Shown one piece after another: positions 44,878-55,735 of a DNA stretch of 64,000 bases. The notes under the pieces were generated by a model. The model saw only the letters and a list, made by a program, of their open reading frames with translations, had not been told where the DNA came from and ran no database searches. The position numbers were made by a program, and so were the translations under genes. Each line of letters opens with the position of its first letter. The first letter of the stretch is position 1. This DNA is from Methylocystis sp. IM3 (GTDB lineage: Bacteria > Pseudomonadota > Alphaproteobacteria > Rhizobiales > Beijerinckiaceae), in the NCBI RefSeq assembly GCF_038070105.1, contig NZ_JBBPBZ010000002.1:612501-676500 (forward strand). The letters run 5' to 3'.

Positions 44878-47029
44878 TCTTCTGATCCTTCAGCGGCACG
44901 GAGCGGACGCGCTTGCCGGTCGCCGCGAAATAGGCGTTGAGCACGGCCGGGGCCGCGACGCAGATCGTCGGCTCTCCGACCCCGCCCCAGAAACCGCCGC
45001 TCGGCGCCAGAACGCAGTCGACTTTCGGCATATCCTTCAGCCGCATGGAATCATAGCTGTCGAAATTCTCCTGCTCGACCCGCCCGTTCTTGACGGTGAT
45101 TCCGCCATAAAAGAGCGCGGAGAGTCCGAAGACGAAAGAGCCGGCGATCTGTCGCTCGACCTGCGCGGGATTGACGATATGGCCGGGATCGGTCGAGGCG
45201 ACGATGCGGCTGATCTTCACCTTGTTGTCCGGAGAGACCGAGATCTCTGCGACCGCGGCGACGAAGCTGTTGAAGGCCATGAAACAGGCGACGCCGCGAT
45301 GGAGCCCCTCGGGCGCGCGCTTTTCCCAGCCCGCCCGCGCGGCGACCGCTTCGAGCACGGCGCGCTGCTTTGGCTGTTTGGCCAAGAGCTTCAGGCGGAA
45401 GGCGACGGGGTCCTCGCCTGCGGCATGCGCCAGCTCGTCGATGAAGCATTCGAGATAAATGGCGTTCTGATTGATGTTCACGCCGCGCCACCATCCGGGC
45501 GGAACGGACGGATTACGCATGGCGTGTTGGATCAGCAGATGGGGAATGTCGTAGCCGAATTGCGCCTCGCCCGTCGCCGCGAGCCCCTGGAAGACGGCCG
45601 GATCGAGCCCGTCCTTGATCCACTGGGGCCGCACGCTCGCCGAAATTGACTGGCCCGAAATGCGCATATGGAGGCCGGTGAGCTTCTTTTCGGCGTCGAA
45701 CGCCCCGACGAGCCGGCACTGCGTCACAGGATGATAGGCCCCATGGGTCATATCTTCCTCGCGCGACCACAGAAGCTTCACCGGCGTCCCGGGGAACTCT
45801 TTCGCGATCAGCGTCGCCTGGCGCACATTGTCCATGAACAGACGCCGGCCGAAGCCGCCGCCCAACATCACGCGATGCACGTCGCATTTTTCGATCGGAA
45901 GTCCTGCGGCGTCGGCCACGGCTTCGCGGGCGGCTTCGGCGTTTTGCGTGCCGGTCCAGATCTCGCATTTCTCCGGCGTATAGAGCACCGTGGCGTTGAG
46001 CGGCTCCATCGCCGCGTGGTTCTGGTGCGGATAACTGTAGACTGCCTCGACGGTTTTTGACGCGCCGGCCAGCGCCGTGCGCGCGTCGCCCCTCTCATGG
46101 CCCGTGACGGCGGGCTGCGCGGGATCGAGCCCTTCGGCGAGCCATTTGGCCGTGTCGGCGCTGGAGGTTCTGGCGTTGGGGCCCTCGTCCCAGACGATGG
46201 GCAGCGCATCGAGGGCGGTTTTCGCCCGCCACCAGGTATCCGCGACGACGGCGACGGCGTTGTCCCCGACGCGCAGAACTTTCTTCACGCCCTTGCGGCC
46301 GGCGATCTTGCTTTCGTCGAAGCTCTTCAGCGTTCCGCCGAAGACGGGGCAGGCCTTGATCGCCGCATTCAGCATCCCCGGCAGTTTGACGTCGATCCCA
46401 TAGATCGTCTTGCCGGTCGTCTTGTCCGAGGTGTCGAGGCGCTTCAGCGCCTTGCCGGCGATCTTCCAGTCGCGCGGATCCTTGAGCGGAACGTCGCTGG
46501 GCGGCGTGAGTTTCGCCGCCGCGTCGGCGACTTTTCCGAAGCTTGTCGAGCGGCCCGAAGCGGCGTGGGAGATCACGCCCTTGTCGACGCTGCAGTCCGC
46601 GGCGGGGACGCCCCAGCCATTCGCCGCCGCCTGAACGAGCATGTGACGGGCCAGCGCGCCGCCCTTGCGCATGTAATCCTGCGACGCGCGCACGCCCATG
46701 CTGCCGCCCGTGGCGAAGTCGCCCCAGATGCGGCCGCGCGCCGCGCTCTGGCCGGGCGTCGGCAATTCCGTCGTGACCTTCGACCAATCGCAGTCGAGCT
46801 CCTCGGCGACGAGCTGAGCGAGGCCGGTCAGCGTGCCCTGGCCCATTTCGGCGCGCGCAATTCGGATCACCACCGCGTCGTCGGGCTTGACGACGATCCA
46901 GGCGTTGACCTCCGGCGCTTCCGAGGCGTCTGCTGAGAACGGAAGGCCGAGGCCGAGCGACAGGCCGCCGCCGAGCGCGGCGCCGCCCACGACGAGGGCG
47001 CGCCGGCTGATGTGAAGGGCGTTGCTCAT
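44864..47029 (-). CDS. iorB: Isoquinoline 1-oxidoreductase-like molybdopterin subunit
   Basis: 721 residues. A twin-arginine signal (SRRALVVGGAALGGG) indicates Tat export to the periplasm. Xanthine-oxidase-family domains follow: DAVVIRIARAEMGQGTLTGLAQLVAEEL, the MoCo region GGGFGRRLFMDNVRQ, and the C-terminal GGFWGGVGEPTICVAAPAVLNAYF segment with the active-site Glu. IorB-like enzymes hydroxylate N-heterocycles or oxidise aldehydes; the substrate is unknown. Immediately downstream of iorA. Confidence 0.88.
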   Translation of the reverse strand: MSNALHISRRALVVGGAALGGGLSLGLGLPFSADASEAPEVNAWIVVKPDDAVVIRIARAEMGQGTLTGLAQLVAEELDCDWSKVTTELPTPGQSAARGRIWGDFATGGSMGVRASQDYMRKGGALARHMLVQAAANGWGVPAADCSVDKGVISHAASGRSTSFGKVADAAAKLTPPSDVPLKDPRDWKIAGKALKRLDTSDKTTGKTIYGIDVKLPGMLNAAIKACPVFGGTLKSFDESKIAGRKGVKKVLRVGDNAVAVVADTWWRAKTALDALPIVWDEGPNARTSSADTAKWLAEGLDPAQPAVTGHERGDARTALAGASKTVEAVYSYPHQNHAAMEPLNATVLYTPEKCEIWTGTQNAEAAREAVADAAGLPIEKCDVHRVMLGGGFGRRLFMDNVRQATLIAKEFPGTPVKLLWSREEDMTHGAYHPVTQCRLVGAFDAEKKLTGLHMRISGQSISASVRPQWIKDGLDPAVFQGLAATGEAQFGYDIPHLLIQHAMRNPSVPPGWWRGVNINQNAIYLECFIDELAHAAGEDPVAFRLKLLAKQPKQRAVLEAVAARAGWEKRAPEGLHRGVACFMAFNSFVAAVAEISVSPDNKVKISRIVASTDPGHIVNPAQVERQIAGSFVFGLSALFYGGITVKNGRVEQENFDSYDSMRLKDMPKVDCVLAPSGGFWGGVGEPTICVAAPAVLNAYFAATGKRVRSVPLKDQKISFV

Positions 47030-47042
47030 TCGGGTGCTCCTC

Positions 47043-47492
47043 TCAGGCCCGGGCGGCGGCGTGAATGGCCTCGCGCACCTGCTGGAAGGTTCCGCAACGG
47101 CAGATGTTGGTGATGGCGGCGTCGATCTCGGCGTCGGTCGGCTGCGGCTTTTCCGTCAGGAGGGCCGCAACCGCCATGATCATGCCGGTCTGGCAATAGC
47201 CGCATTGCGGAACGTCCGCGTCGATCCACGCCTGCTGCACGCGATGCAGGACGCCGTTCTGGGCGAGGCCCTCGATCGTCGTGATCTTGCGGCCGACGGC
47301 GTCGCCGACAGTGACCACGCAGGAGCGGACGGCGGCGCCGTCGATATGGACCGTGCAGGCGCCGCAGGCGCCGACGCCGCAGCCATATTTCGCGCCGGTC
47401 AGCCCCAGGCTCTCGCGAATCGCCCAGAGCAGCGGCGTGTCGTCCTCGACATCCGCCTGGACCGATTTTCCATTGACAACCAGGACTGTCAT
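47043..47492 (-). CDS. iorA: Isoquinoline 1-oxidoreductase-like 2Fe-2S subunit
   Basis: 149 residues from ATG 47492 (GGAGG six bases upstream); the longer frame to 47690 is not homologous. N-terminal plant-type 2Fe-2S cluster ([18 protein letters not shown]) and C-terminal second cluster ([19 protein letters not shown]) of the CO dehydrogenase/xanthine oxidase small subunit. Thirteen bases separate it from iorB, and the two form one enzyme. It is probably exported together with the Tat-bearing large subunit. Confidence 0.93.
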   Translation of the reverse strand: MTVLVVNGKSVQADVEDDTPLLWAIRESLGLTGAKYGCGVGACGACTVHIDGAAVRSCVVTVGDAVGRKITTIEGLAQNGVLHRVQQAWIDADVPQCGYCQTGMIMAVAALLTEKPQPTDAEIDAAITNICRCGTFQQVREAIHAAARA

Positions 47493-47750
47493 TCGCCGCC
47501 TCCCCGACCGCCCGTCATCCCCTCGGGATGCTATCAAACACGAAGGGCCCGGCCAAGGCGCGGACCCTCTCGCCGCGCCTGTTTTCGGGCTGCCCTGCGA
47601 GGCATAGCCCGAGCGTCTCCGCAAAAAGAAGGGCAAAATTACAGCGATTGTGTCGCCTCGATTGCGAATCACCCTGCAAATCGTTAGCAATTTCGTGTTG
47701 GCTCAGGCTCGCAGCATGTGGCGGCCGATCGCGACGAGGAGAGAATTCTG

Positions 47751-48140
47751 ATGGCCAAGGCAAAAACCACCAAGGCTGCCGCGACCACGAAGGTCAGCAA
47801 GGCCGAGGCGCCCGCCATTCGTCCGGTGAAGGAAACCATGACGAAATCGGCGTTGATCAATTACATCGCCGAACAAAACGACCTGCCGCGCAAGACGGCC
47901 GCAGCCGTCTATGCGACGCTCGAAGGCGTTTTCATGGGCTCGGTCCATCCCAAGGGCGTGGGCGAATTCACTCTGCCCGGCCTGCTGAAAGTGACGCTGC
48001 GCAAGGTGCCGGCGCGCAAGGCCGGCACGCTGGTGCGCAATCCGGCGACCGGCGAGATGGTGAAGGCCGCCGCCAAGCCTGCGAGCGTGCGCGTGAAGAT
48101 CCGCGCGCTCTCGAAGCTCAAGTCGGCGGCGTCGAAGTAA
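47751..48140 (+). CDS. HU/IHF-family DNA-binding protein with basic N-terminal extension
   Basis: 129 residues from ATG 47751 (GAGGAGAG upstream). A Lys/Ala-rich N-terminal arm (residues 1-27) precedes an HU-type domain: MTKSALINYIAEQNDLPRKTAAAVYATLE, then a beta-arm region GVGEFTLPGLLKVTLRKVPARKAGTLVRNPATGE, in which the RNPxTGE motif is the HU arm, and a basic tail. Likely an architectural DNA-binding protein. Transcribed alone. Confidence 0.88.
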   Translation: MAKAKTTKAAATTKVSKAEAPAIRPVKETMTKSALINYIAEQNDLPRKTAAAVYATLEGVFMGSVHPKGVGEFTLPGLLKVTLRKVPARKAGTLVRNPATGEMVKAAAKPASVRVKIRALSKLKSAASK

Positions 48141-48150
48141 CGAGATTTTT

Positions 48151-48187
48151 TTTCGCCGGCTGGCTGCGCCCGCCGGCGACGTTTTTT
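48151..48187 (+). terminator. Terminator after the HU-type gene
   Basis: TCGCCGG pairs with CCGGCGA around a 13-base loop and is followed by CGTTTTTTT. A T-run also precedes the stem, so it may work in both directions. Confidence 0.85.
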
Positions 48188-48361
48188 TGCCGCCCATGAC
48201 TTCGTCGTCTCATGGCGCGCTTTTCAGCATTGCTTCGCGACGCTCGCGCCTTCCTGCCCGTCAAGCTTGTGTAACAATGGGCAGGCAAGCTCGTCGCTGA
48301 AAACACGGCCGCGCCGATCTCGACTTGCCGACCGGCGCCCGATCGTCGAGAATCCTTCCCG

Positions 48362-49496
<1,135 letters not shown>

Positions 49497-49510
<14 letters not shown>

Positions 49511-49958
49511 GCGCATCCTCTCGGAGCATCCTTTTTTCGCCGACCTCGACAAGAGCTTTCTTTCGCTCGCCTGCGGCTGCGCCAGGAATGCGCATTTCGA
49601 GGGCGGCCGGTTCATTTTTCACGAGGGCGGCGCTGCCGACAATTTCTACCTCCTTCGGCAAGGGCGGGTGGCCTTGCAGATTTCTGCGCCCGGCCGCGGC
49701 GCCAATACATTTCTCACGCTCGAGCCGGGCGAGGTTTTCGGGGTCAACTGGCTCGTGCCGCCCTATCGCTGGAGCTATGACGCGCGGACGCTCGAGAGCG
49801 CGCGCGTGATCGCCATGGATGCGCATTGCCTGCGCAACAAATGCGAGGCCGACCATGACCTCGGCTATGACATCATGAAGCGGCTCATGCCGATCCTGAT
49901 CGAGCGCCTGCATGCGACGCGCCTTCAGTTTCTCGATCTCTACGGCGCTCATGTCTGA
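49497..49958 (+). CDS. Cyclic nucleotide-binding domain protein in the hydrogenase operon
   Basis: 153 residues. TTG 49497 is the best start (AGGAG nine bases upstream); the longer frame from 49371 is antiparallel to the preceding gene and lacks homology. A single Crp-like cNMP-binding fold: [55 protein letters not shown]. No DNA-binding domain follows. Probably senses a small ligand or interacts with the hydrogenase. Overlaps both neighbours, so it is a translationally coupled operon member. Confidence 0.88.
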
Positions 49959-50802
49959 GGCCGCCGATCCATCCGGGCGGGCCGCGCCGCCCATGGTTCC
50001 GCGCATCGCGCATGTGCGTCGCCGGCGCCATGACGCGCCCGACGCCTGGACGCTCGAACTCGAAATGTCCGACGGCGCGCCGCTGCGCTATGCGCCCGGC
50101 CAGTTCAACATGCTGACGGCCTTTGGCGTCGGCGAGGTTGCGATCAGCATGAGCGGCGACCCCGCCAGCGGCCCGCTCGTCCATACGATTCGCGCGGTGG
50201 GGCCCGTCTCCCATGCGCTGACAAGACTTGGGGCGGGCCAACTCGTCGGGGTGCGCGGGCCGTTCGGCGTCGGCTGGCCGATGGCGCAGGCCGCGGGCAA
50301 GGACGTGCTCCTGGTCGCAGGCGGCCTGGGTCTCGCGCCGCTGCGTCCCGCCATTTATCGACTGCTCGGCGAGCGGGCGCGCTTCGGCAAGGTGACGCTG
50401 CTCTTCGGCGCGCGGCGTCCGGAGGACATCATCTTTCGTCATGAGGTCGAGAGCTGGCGGGGACGTTTCGACATCGATGTCGAGGTGACGGTCGATCACG
50501 CCGGCGCCGACTGGCGGGGGCATGTGGGCGTCGTCACTGGGCTCATATCGAGGCATGAGATCGACCCGGCCGCGACGGTCGCCATGGTTTGCGGGCCGGA
50601 AGTGATGATGCGTTTCGTGGCCATGGCGCTCGTCGACAAGGGCCTTGCCGAAGACGCCATGTATCTTTCCATGGAACGCAACATGAAATGCGCGATCGGC
50701 CATTGCGGCCACTGTCAGCTGGGGCCGACCTTCATCTGCCGCGACGGGCCTGTCTTCACCTTCGCGCGGCTGAAGCCTCTCCTTTCAGTCAAGGAGCTTT
50801 GA
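49951..50802 (+). CDS. Group 3b NiFe-hydrogenase gamma subunit (FAD/NAD(P)-binding)
   Basis: 283 residues from ATG 49951, overlapping the previous stop by 8 bases. FAD domain ([15 protein letters not shown], [11 protein letters not shown]), NAD(P) Rossmann domain ([39 protein letters not shown]) and a C-terminal 2Fe-2S site ([23 protein letters not shown]). The order matches dihydroorotate-dehydrogenase-electron-transfer-like HyhG/HydG. It exchanges electrons with NADP(H) or NAD(H). Confidence 0.93.
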   Translation: MSEAADPSGRAAPPMVPRIAHVRRRRHDAPDAWTLELEMSDGAPLRYAPGQFNMLTAFGVGEVAISMSGDPASGPLVHTIRAVGPVSHALTRLGAGQLVGVRGPFGVGWPMAQAAGKDVLLVAGGLGLAPLRPAIYRLLGERARFGKVTLLFGARRPEDIIFRHEVESWRGRFDIDVEVTVDHAGADWRGHVGVVTGLISRHEIDPAATVAMVCGPEVMMRFVAMALVDKGLAEDAMYLSMERNMKCAIGHCGHCQLGPTFICRDGPVFTFARLKPLLSVKEL

Positions 50803-50803
50803 G

Positions 50804-51595
50804 ATGGCGCACCGCAAGCCGCGTCTCGCCGTCTGGAAATTCGCCTCCTGCGACGGCTGCCAGCTCAGTCTGCTCGATTGCGAGGACGAGCTTCTCGCCA
50901 TCGCCGGCGCGCTCGAGATTTCCTATTTTCCCGAGGCGACGCGCGGCGAGGCGCGGGGCGTCTATGATCTCTCGCTCGTCGAGGGGTCGGTGACGACGCC
51001 GCATGACGCCGAGCGCATCCAGGACATTCGCCGTCGCTCGAAAAAGCTCGTGACCATCGGCGCCTGCGCCACCGCCGGCGGCATTCAGGCTTTGCGCAAC
51101 TTCGCCGATGTGCGGGATTATGCCGCAATCGTCTACGCCCATCCTGAATATATCCAGACGCTCGCGACATCGACCGCCATCTCGCAGCACGTCCCCGTCG
51201 ATTTCGAGTTGCGCGGCTGCCCGATCAACAAGGGTCAACTGGTCGATGTGATCTCGGCGTTCCTCACGGGCCGTCGCCCCAATACGCCGGCGGAAAGCGT
51301 CTGCGTGCAATGCAAGCTCAAGGGCAATGTCTGCGTCATGGTCGCGCGGGCGATCCCCTGCCTCGGCCCCGTTACGCATGCAGGCTGCGGCGCCTTGTGT
51401 CCTTCCTATGACAGGGGGTGCTATGGGTGCTTCGGGCCGAAAGAGACGCCGAATGCGCCGTCCCTGAGCGGTTGGTTCAAGCGCCTGGGCGTCGATGAGA
51501 AGGGGTTGCAACGCATCTATCGCACGTTCAACGCCGACGCCGAACCCTTCCGCCAGGAGAGCGAACGCCATGACGCGCAAGACCATCAAGGTTGA
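50804..51595 (+). CDS. Group 3b NiFe-hydrogenase delta (small) subunit
   Basis: 263 residues. Proximal-cluster Cys in [21 protein letters not shown] and [19 protein letters not shown]; further Cys in [22 protein letters not shown] and CYGCFGP can hold medial/distal clusters. No Tat signal, so the enzyme is cytoplasmic, as expected for group 3. The end overlaps the start of the large-subunit gene by 26 bases. Confidence 0.94.
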   Translation: MAHRKPRLAVWKFASCDGCQLSLLDCEDELLAIAGALEISYFPEATRGEARGVYDLSLVEGSVTTPHDAERIQDIRRRSKKLVTIGACATAGGIQALRNFADVRDYAAIVYAHPEYIQTLATSTAISQHVPVDFELRGCPINKGQLVDVISAFLTGRRPNTPAESVCVQCKLKGNVCVMVARAIPCLGPVTHAGCGALCPSYDRGCYGCFGPKETPNAPSLSGWFKRLGVDEKGLQRIYRTFNADAEPFRQESERHDAQDHQG

Positions 51596-52862
51596 TCTCC
51601 TCGCGCGCGTCGAGGGCGAGGGGGCGTTGAAGGTCGTCGTGCGCGACGGAAAGGTGCAGAGCGCGCAGTTCAGCATCTTCGAGCCGCCCCGCTTTTTCGA
51701 GGCCTTTCTGCGCGGCCGGCACTTCGCCGAGACGCCCGACATTGTCGCGCGCATCTGCGGAATCTGCCCGGTCGCCTATCAGATGAGCGGCGTGCATGCG
51801 CTCGAAAATCTCCTCGGCGTCGATGTTTCCGGGCCCGTGCGCGCCTTGCGCCGGCTCCTCTATTGCGGCGAATGGATCGAGTCGCATGTGCTGCATATCT
51901 ATATGCTGCATGCGCCGGATTTTCTCGGCTACGACGGCGGCGTGCAAATGGCGCGCGACCATGGCGCCGCCGTGACGCGCGGCTTGCAGCTCAAGAAGGT
52001 CGGCAACGAAATTCTGCAACTGCTCGGGGGCCGGGAAATCCATCCGGTCAATGTCCGCGTCGGCGGCTTCCACCGCGCGCCGCGCAAGCGCGAATTACGC
52101 CCGCTCGCCGAAAGGCTGAAATGGGCGCGCGACGCGGCGGTCGAAACCGCACGCTGGGTCGCGACCTTCGACTTCCCTGAACGCGAGCGGGATTATGTTT
52201 TCGTGGCCCTTCGACACGCGACCGAATATCCCTTCAACGCAGGTCGCATCGTTTCAAATCGCGGTCTCGACATTTCCGCCTCCGAATATGATGCGCATTT
52301 CGCAGAGGCGCAGGTTCAGCATTCCACGGCGCTGCATTCTTACTTTCGCCAGGGCGGCGGCTCTTATCTCACCGGCCCCCTTGCGCGCTACAATCTGAAT
52401 TTCGACCTCTTGTCGCCGCTTGCTCAGGACATCGCCCGGGAGATCGGTCTCGGCGCCACATGCCGCAACCCCTACCGCAGCATCATGGTCCGCGCCGTCG
52501 AGACCATTTACGCCTGCGACGAGGCGCTGCGCGTCATCGAGACTTACGAGGAGCCAGACCGGCCCTTCACGCCGGTGGAGCCCCGTGCGGGCGTCGGCTA
52601 CGCCGCGACCGAGGCGCCGCGCGGGTTGCTCTATCACCGTTACCGGATCGATGCGCAGGGGATGATCGAAGACGCGCAGATCGTGCCGCCGACGTCGCAG
52701 AACCAGGCCTGTCTCGAAGAGGATCTTTTAGATTTCGTCGGCGGTTTCCTCGACCTTCCCGACGATGAGTTGCGGCATCGCTGCGAGCAGACGGTGCGCA
52801 ATTACGATCCCTGCATCTCCTGCGCGACGCATTTCCTGCGACTCGATATGGACCGGGGCTGA
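51570..52862 (+). CDS. Group 3b NiFe-hydrogenase alpha (large) subunit
   Basis: 430 residues from ATG 51570. L1 motif [10 protein letters not shown] (Cys63, Cys66) and L2 motif [10 protein letters not shown] (Cys415, Cys418), together holding the Ni-Fe centre. A short C-terminal extension (LRLDMDRG) follows the L2 His, the kind removed by the maturation protease encoded next door. Sulfhydrogenase/HyhL-type sequence ([16 protein letters not shown] start). Reversible H2 oxidation coupled to NAD(P) is the family function. Confidence 0.95.
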   Translation: MTRKTIKVDLLARVEGEGALKVVVRDGKVQSAQFSIFEPPRFFEAFLRGRHFAETPDIVARICGICPVAYQMSGVHALENLLGVDVSGPVRALRRLLYCGEWIESHVLHIYMLHAPDFLGYDGGVQMARDHGAAVTRGLQLKKVGNEILQLLGGREIHPVNVRVGGFHRAPRKRELRPLAERLKWARDAAVETARWVATFDFPERERDYVFVALRHATEYPFNAGRIVSNRGLDISASEYDAHFAEAQVQHSTALHSYFRQGGGSYLTGPLARYNLNFDLLSPLAQDIAREIGLGATCRNPYRSIMVRAVETIYACDEALRVIETYEEPDRPFTPVEPRAGVGYAATEAPRGLLYHRYRIDAQGMIEDAQIVPPTSQNQACLEEDLLDFVGGFLDLPDDELRHRCEQTVRNYDPCISCATHFLRLDMDRG

Positions 52863-52868
52863 GAAGGC

Positions 52869-53327
52869 TTGACAACGATCACGGTGATCGGAGTGGGCAA
52901 TCCCGAGCGCGGCGACGACGGCGCCGGCCGTGAGGTGGCCCGGCGCCTCGGCGCGCTCGGCTTCAAAGGGGCGCGGATCGTGGAGGCAGACGGCGAAGCG
53001 ACGGCCTTGCTCGCCTTGATGGAGAAGGCGTCCAGCGTCTTTCTGATCGACGCCTGCGTCTCCGGCGCGCCGGCGGGTAGCGTGCGCCGCGTCGATCTCG
53101 CGCAATCCCCGCTGCCCGACGCGCGATATGGCGTCTCTTCCCACGGCTTCGGCCTTGCCGAGGCGATTGCGCTCGGCGTCGCCCTCGGCGCTTTGCCGCC
53201 GCGCTGTGTCCTCTATGCGATCGAGGGCCAGGGCTTCGAGGTGGGAGCGCCGCTTTCGACAGCGGTATCGGCCGCCGTCGGCCAGGTCGTCGAGGCGCTG
53301 AGCCGGGAGATTCAGGCTCTTCAATAG
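52869..53327 (+). CDS. Hydrogenase maturation protease
   Basis: 152 residues from a TTG start six bases after the large-subunit stop. GVGNPERGDDGAGREVARRL (Asp16-type Ni ligand) and LIDACVSGAPAG, SSHGFGLAEAIALG are the HycI/HoxW-family signature with Asp/Glu and His ligands for nickel. It removes the C-terminal tail of the large subunit. Last gene of the operon; convergent with galT, the stops being 6 bases apart. Confidence 0.93.
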   Translation: MTTITVIGVGNPERGDDGAGREVARRLGALGFKGARIVEADGEATALLALMEKASSVFLIDACVSGAPAGSVRRVDLAQSPLPDARYGVSSHGFGLAEAIALGVALGALPPRCVLYAIEGQGFEVGAPLSTAVSAAVGQVVEALSREIQALQ

Positions 53328-53332
53328 GGCGA

Positions 53333-54367
53333 TCAGGCCCGCAAGGCGGCGCGCAGCCGCTCGGCCGCGCTCTCGGGCGTGATGTCGCGCTGCGGAGAGC
53401 CCAGCAGTTCGAAGCCCACCATGAATTTGCGGATGGTCGCCGAGCGCAGCAGCGGCGGATAGAAATGCCCATGGAAATGCCAGTGCGGATGTTCGCCCCC
53501 GTCGCTGGGGCGCTGGTGAAATCCCATGGAATAGGGGAAGGGCGCATCAAAGAGCGCATCGTAACAGCGCGTGAGCTGGCTCAGAATATCCGCGAGCGCG
53601 CGCATGTCTGCGGCGCCGAACGCATCGAGCGCGTCCAAGTGGCGGCGGGGCAGCAACATGGTTTCGAACGGCCATGTCGCCCAGAAGGGAACCAGCGCGA
53701 CAAAGGCGTCATTGGCGCAGACGATGCGCTCCTCCTGCTCCAGCTCGAGGGCGAGATAATCGCACAGGAGGCAGTTTGCCCGTGCGGCCAGATAGCCTCG
53801 CTGGCGCGCCGACTCCTTGACGAGTTCATCGGGTTCGCTGTGCGTCGCCCAGATTTGGCAGTGGGGATGGGGGTTGCTTGCGCCCATCATGGCTCCGCGG
53901 TTCTCGAAGATTTGCACCGCGCCAACCATCGGATCGGCGTCGAGGCGTCGGAATTCATCCCGCCACAGGACGATGACCTGCTCAATTTCATCGACGCTCA
54001 TCCGCGAAAGGGTGAGATCGTGGCGTGGAGAAAAGCAGACCACCCGGCAGATGCCCGGTTCGCCGCGTGCGACGAGCAGGCCGTTATTGTCGATTTCCTC
54101 CTGAGGCGACTCGGGGAGCAAGGCGGCAAAATCATTGGTGAAGGCGAAGACGTCTTTGTAAGGCGGGTTGCGTTCGCCGTTCGCCCGCAGATTCCCCGGA
54201 CAGAGATAGCAGCCAGGGTCGTAGGCGGGGATCGCCGCTTCCGCCTTTGATTCCGTCTGGCCTTGCCAGGGGCGACTCGTGCGATGCGGCGAGACCAGCA
54301 CCCACTCGCCAGTCAGGGCGTTGAGCCGACGATGGGAATCCTGTTGCAGGCGCAGCATGTCAGTCAT
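53333..54367 (-). CDS. galT: Galactose-1-phosphate uridylyltransferase
   Basis: 344 residues. [10 protein letters not shown] carries the catalytic His-x-His-x-Gln; an additional zinc-site pattern CYLCPG and [11 protein letters not shown] is present, and [18 protein letters not shown] is the C-terminal His cluster. Starts [22 protein letters not shown]. Leloir pathway; transfers UMP between UDP-glucose and galactose-1-P. Four bases after galK on the same strand, so co-transcribed. Confidence 0.96.
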   Translation of the reverse strand: MTDMLRLQQDSHRRLNALTGEWVLVSPHRTSRPWQGQTESKAEAAIPAYDPGCYLCPGNLRANGERNPPYKDVFAFTNDFAALLPESPQEEIDNNGLLVARGEPGICRVVCFSPRHDLTLSRMSVDEIEQVIVLWRDEFRRLDADPMVGAVQIFENRGAMMGASNPHPHCQIWATHSEPDELVKESARQRGYLAARANCLLCDYLALELEQEERIVCANDAFVALVPFWATWPFETMLLPRRHLDALDAFGAADMRALADILSQLTRCYDALFDAPFPYSMGFHQRPSDGGEHPHWHFHGHFYPPLLRSATIRKFMVGFELLGSPQRDITPESAAERLRAALRA

Positions 54368-54371
54368 CCGT

Positions 54372-55532
54372 TCAGAAGTGCGCCGGGCCAGCGCCCGCGC
54401 CAGGGGTGCAAGAGAAGATCATTGGCGTCAGGCCGGTCGCCTTCTGATAGGCTGGACCGACGACCTCGGGAAAGGCTGCGGCCGCGCCCGCCTCCACCAG
54501 GCTGACAGTGCACCCGCCAAAGCCGCCGCCCGTCATGCGCGCGCCATAGACTCCGGGAGCCTTACGGGCGAGTTCGACCATGAGATCGAGTTCCGCGCAA
54601 CTGACGTTGTAATCGTCGCGCAGGCTTTCGTGAGACGCATTCATAAGCCCGCCGGCTTCGGCGAAATCCCCACGCTCGAGCGCCGCGACGGCCTCGATGA
54701 CGCGTTGGTTTTCTCCAACGACATGCCGGGAGCGCCTGGCGATGAGCTCCGGCAGAACCGCAGCGTGTTCCTCGAGCTGAGCGAGTGTGACGTCGCGAAG
54801 CGCGACGACGCCGTCGAGCCTCGTAGCAAGCAGCCTCACAGCCTCCTCGCAGTCTCTGCGCCGCAAATTGAATTCGCTGCTCGCAAGCTCATGGTGCACC
54901 ATTGTGTTGCAGACGACGATGCGCACAGCCGGATCGATCGGGATCGCCCGCGCCTCGAGACTACGGCAATCCAGCAGCAAAGCCGCGCCTTCGACGCCGT
55001 GGCAGGAAATGAACTGATCCATGACGCCGCAGCGCATCCCGACGAATTCGTTTTCGGCGCGCTGACAGATCATCGCAAGGCCGAGGCGATCGATCAGCGC
55101 GCCAGAGACGCTCAGCAAGGCGTAGCCGAACGCGACCTCGAGCGCCGCCGAAGCAGAGAGGCCCGAGCCCATTGGCAGCGTGCTGAATATCGCGATATCG
55201 GCGCCTCTGAGCAAATAGCCGGAGTTCGAGAGTTCGACGGCGACGCCACGGACATAGTCGGTCCAGTCATGGGCTGGCTGCTGGACGTCGTCCAGGTCGA
55301 AAACGAGATCGGCGTTCAAATTGACCGAATGGGCGTTGATCACGCGGTCGGAACGGGGCGCGATCGCGACATAGGTCGCGAGGTCGAGCGCCGCCGGAAG
55401 AACGAAGCCGTCGTTGTAATCCGTGTGTTCGCCGATCAGATTGACGCGCCCGGGCGCGCGGAACAACTGCGGCGCGACGCCGAAACGGCTCTTGAACAGC
55501 TGCGGCAGCTCGTGGGCGTCTTGCATGCGCAT
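54372..55532 (-). CDS. galK: Galactokinase
   Basis: About 386 residues from ATG 55532 (AAGGA five bases upstream; the extension to 55592 is not homologous). GHMP kinase signatures: [39 protein letters not shown] (ATP loop) and [16 protein letters not shown]. Phosphorylates galactose. With galT and the divergent GH2 enzyme it makes a small galactoside-use unit. Confidence 0.96.
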   Translation of the reverse strand: MRMQDAHELPQLFKSRFGVAPQLFRAPGRVNLIGEHTDYNDGFVLPAALDLATYVAIAPRSDRVINAHSVNLNADLVFDLDDVQQPAHDWTDYVRGVAVELSNSGYLLRGADIAIFSTLPMGSGLSASAALEVAFGYALLSVSGALIDRLGLAMICQRAENEFVGMRCGVMDQFISCHGVEGAALLLDCRSLEARAIPIDPAVRIVVCNTMVHHELASSEFNLRRRDCEEAVRLLATRLDGVVALRDVTLAQLEEHAAVLPELIARRSRHVVGENQRVIEAVAALERGDFAEAGGLMNASHESLRDDYNVSCAELDLMVELARKAPGVYGARMTGGGFGGCTVSLVEAGAAAAFPEVVGPAYQKATGLTPMIFSCTPGAGAGPAHF

Positions 55533-55735
55533 GTCGGTCCTTTTGAGGGCGAAAGGCTGAGCTTCCTTATCGAAATCTCGCGCCTCGCCCAAGGCTGGGG
55601 ATGAAAAAGGCTGGCGCTTTTAAGTAGTTTCGCGTAGGAGTTTTCGCATCGCGCAGATCGTAATATTTGAACTCGAACATCATCTTCCATTCGACCCTAT
55701 CTAGCGGGCCAGGTTGCTGGCCGGGGACGGCGTCA

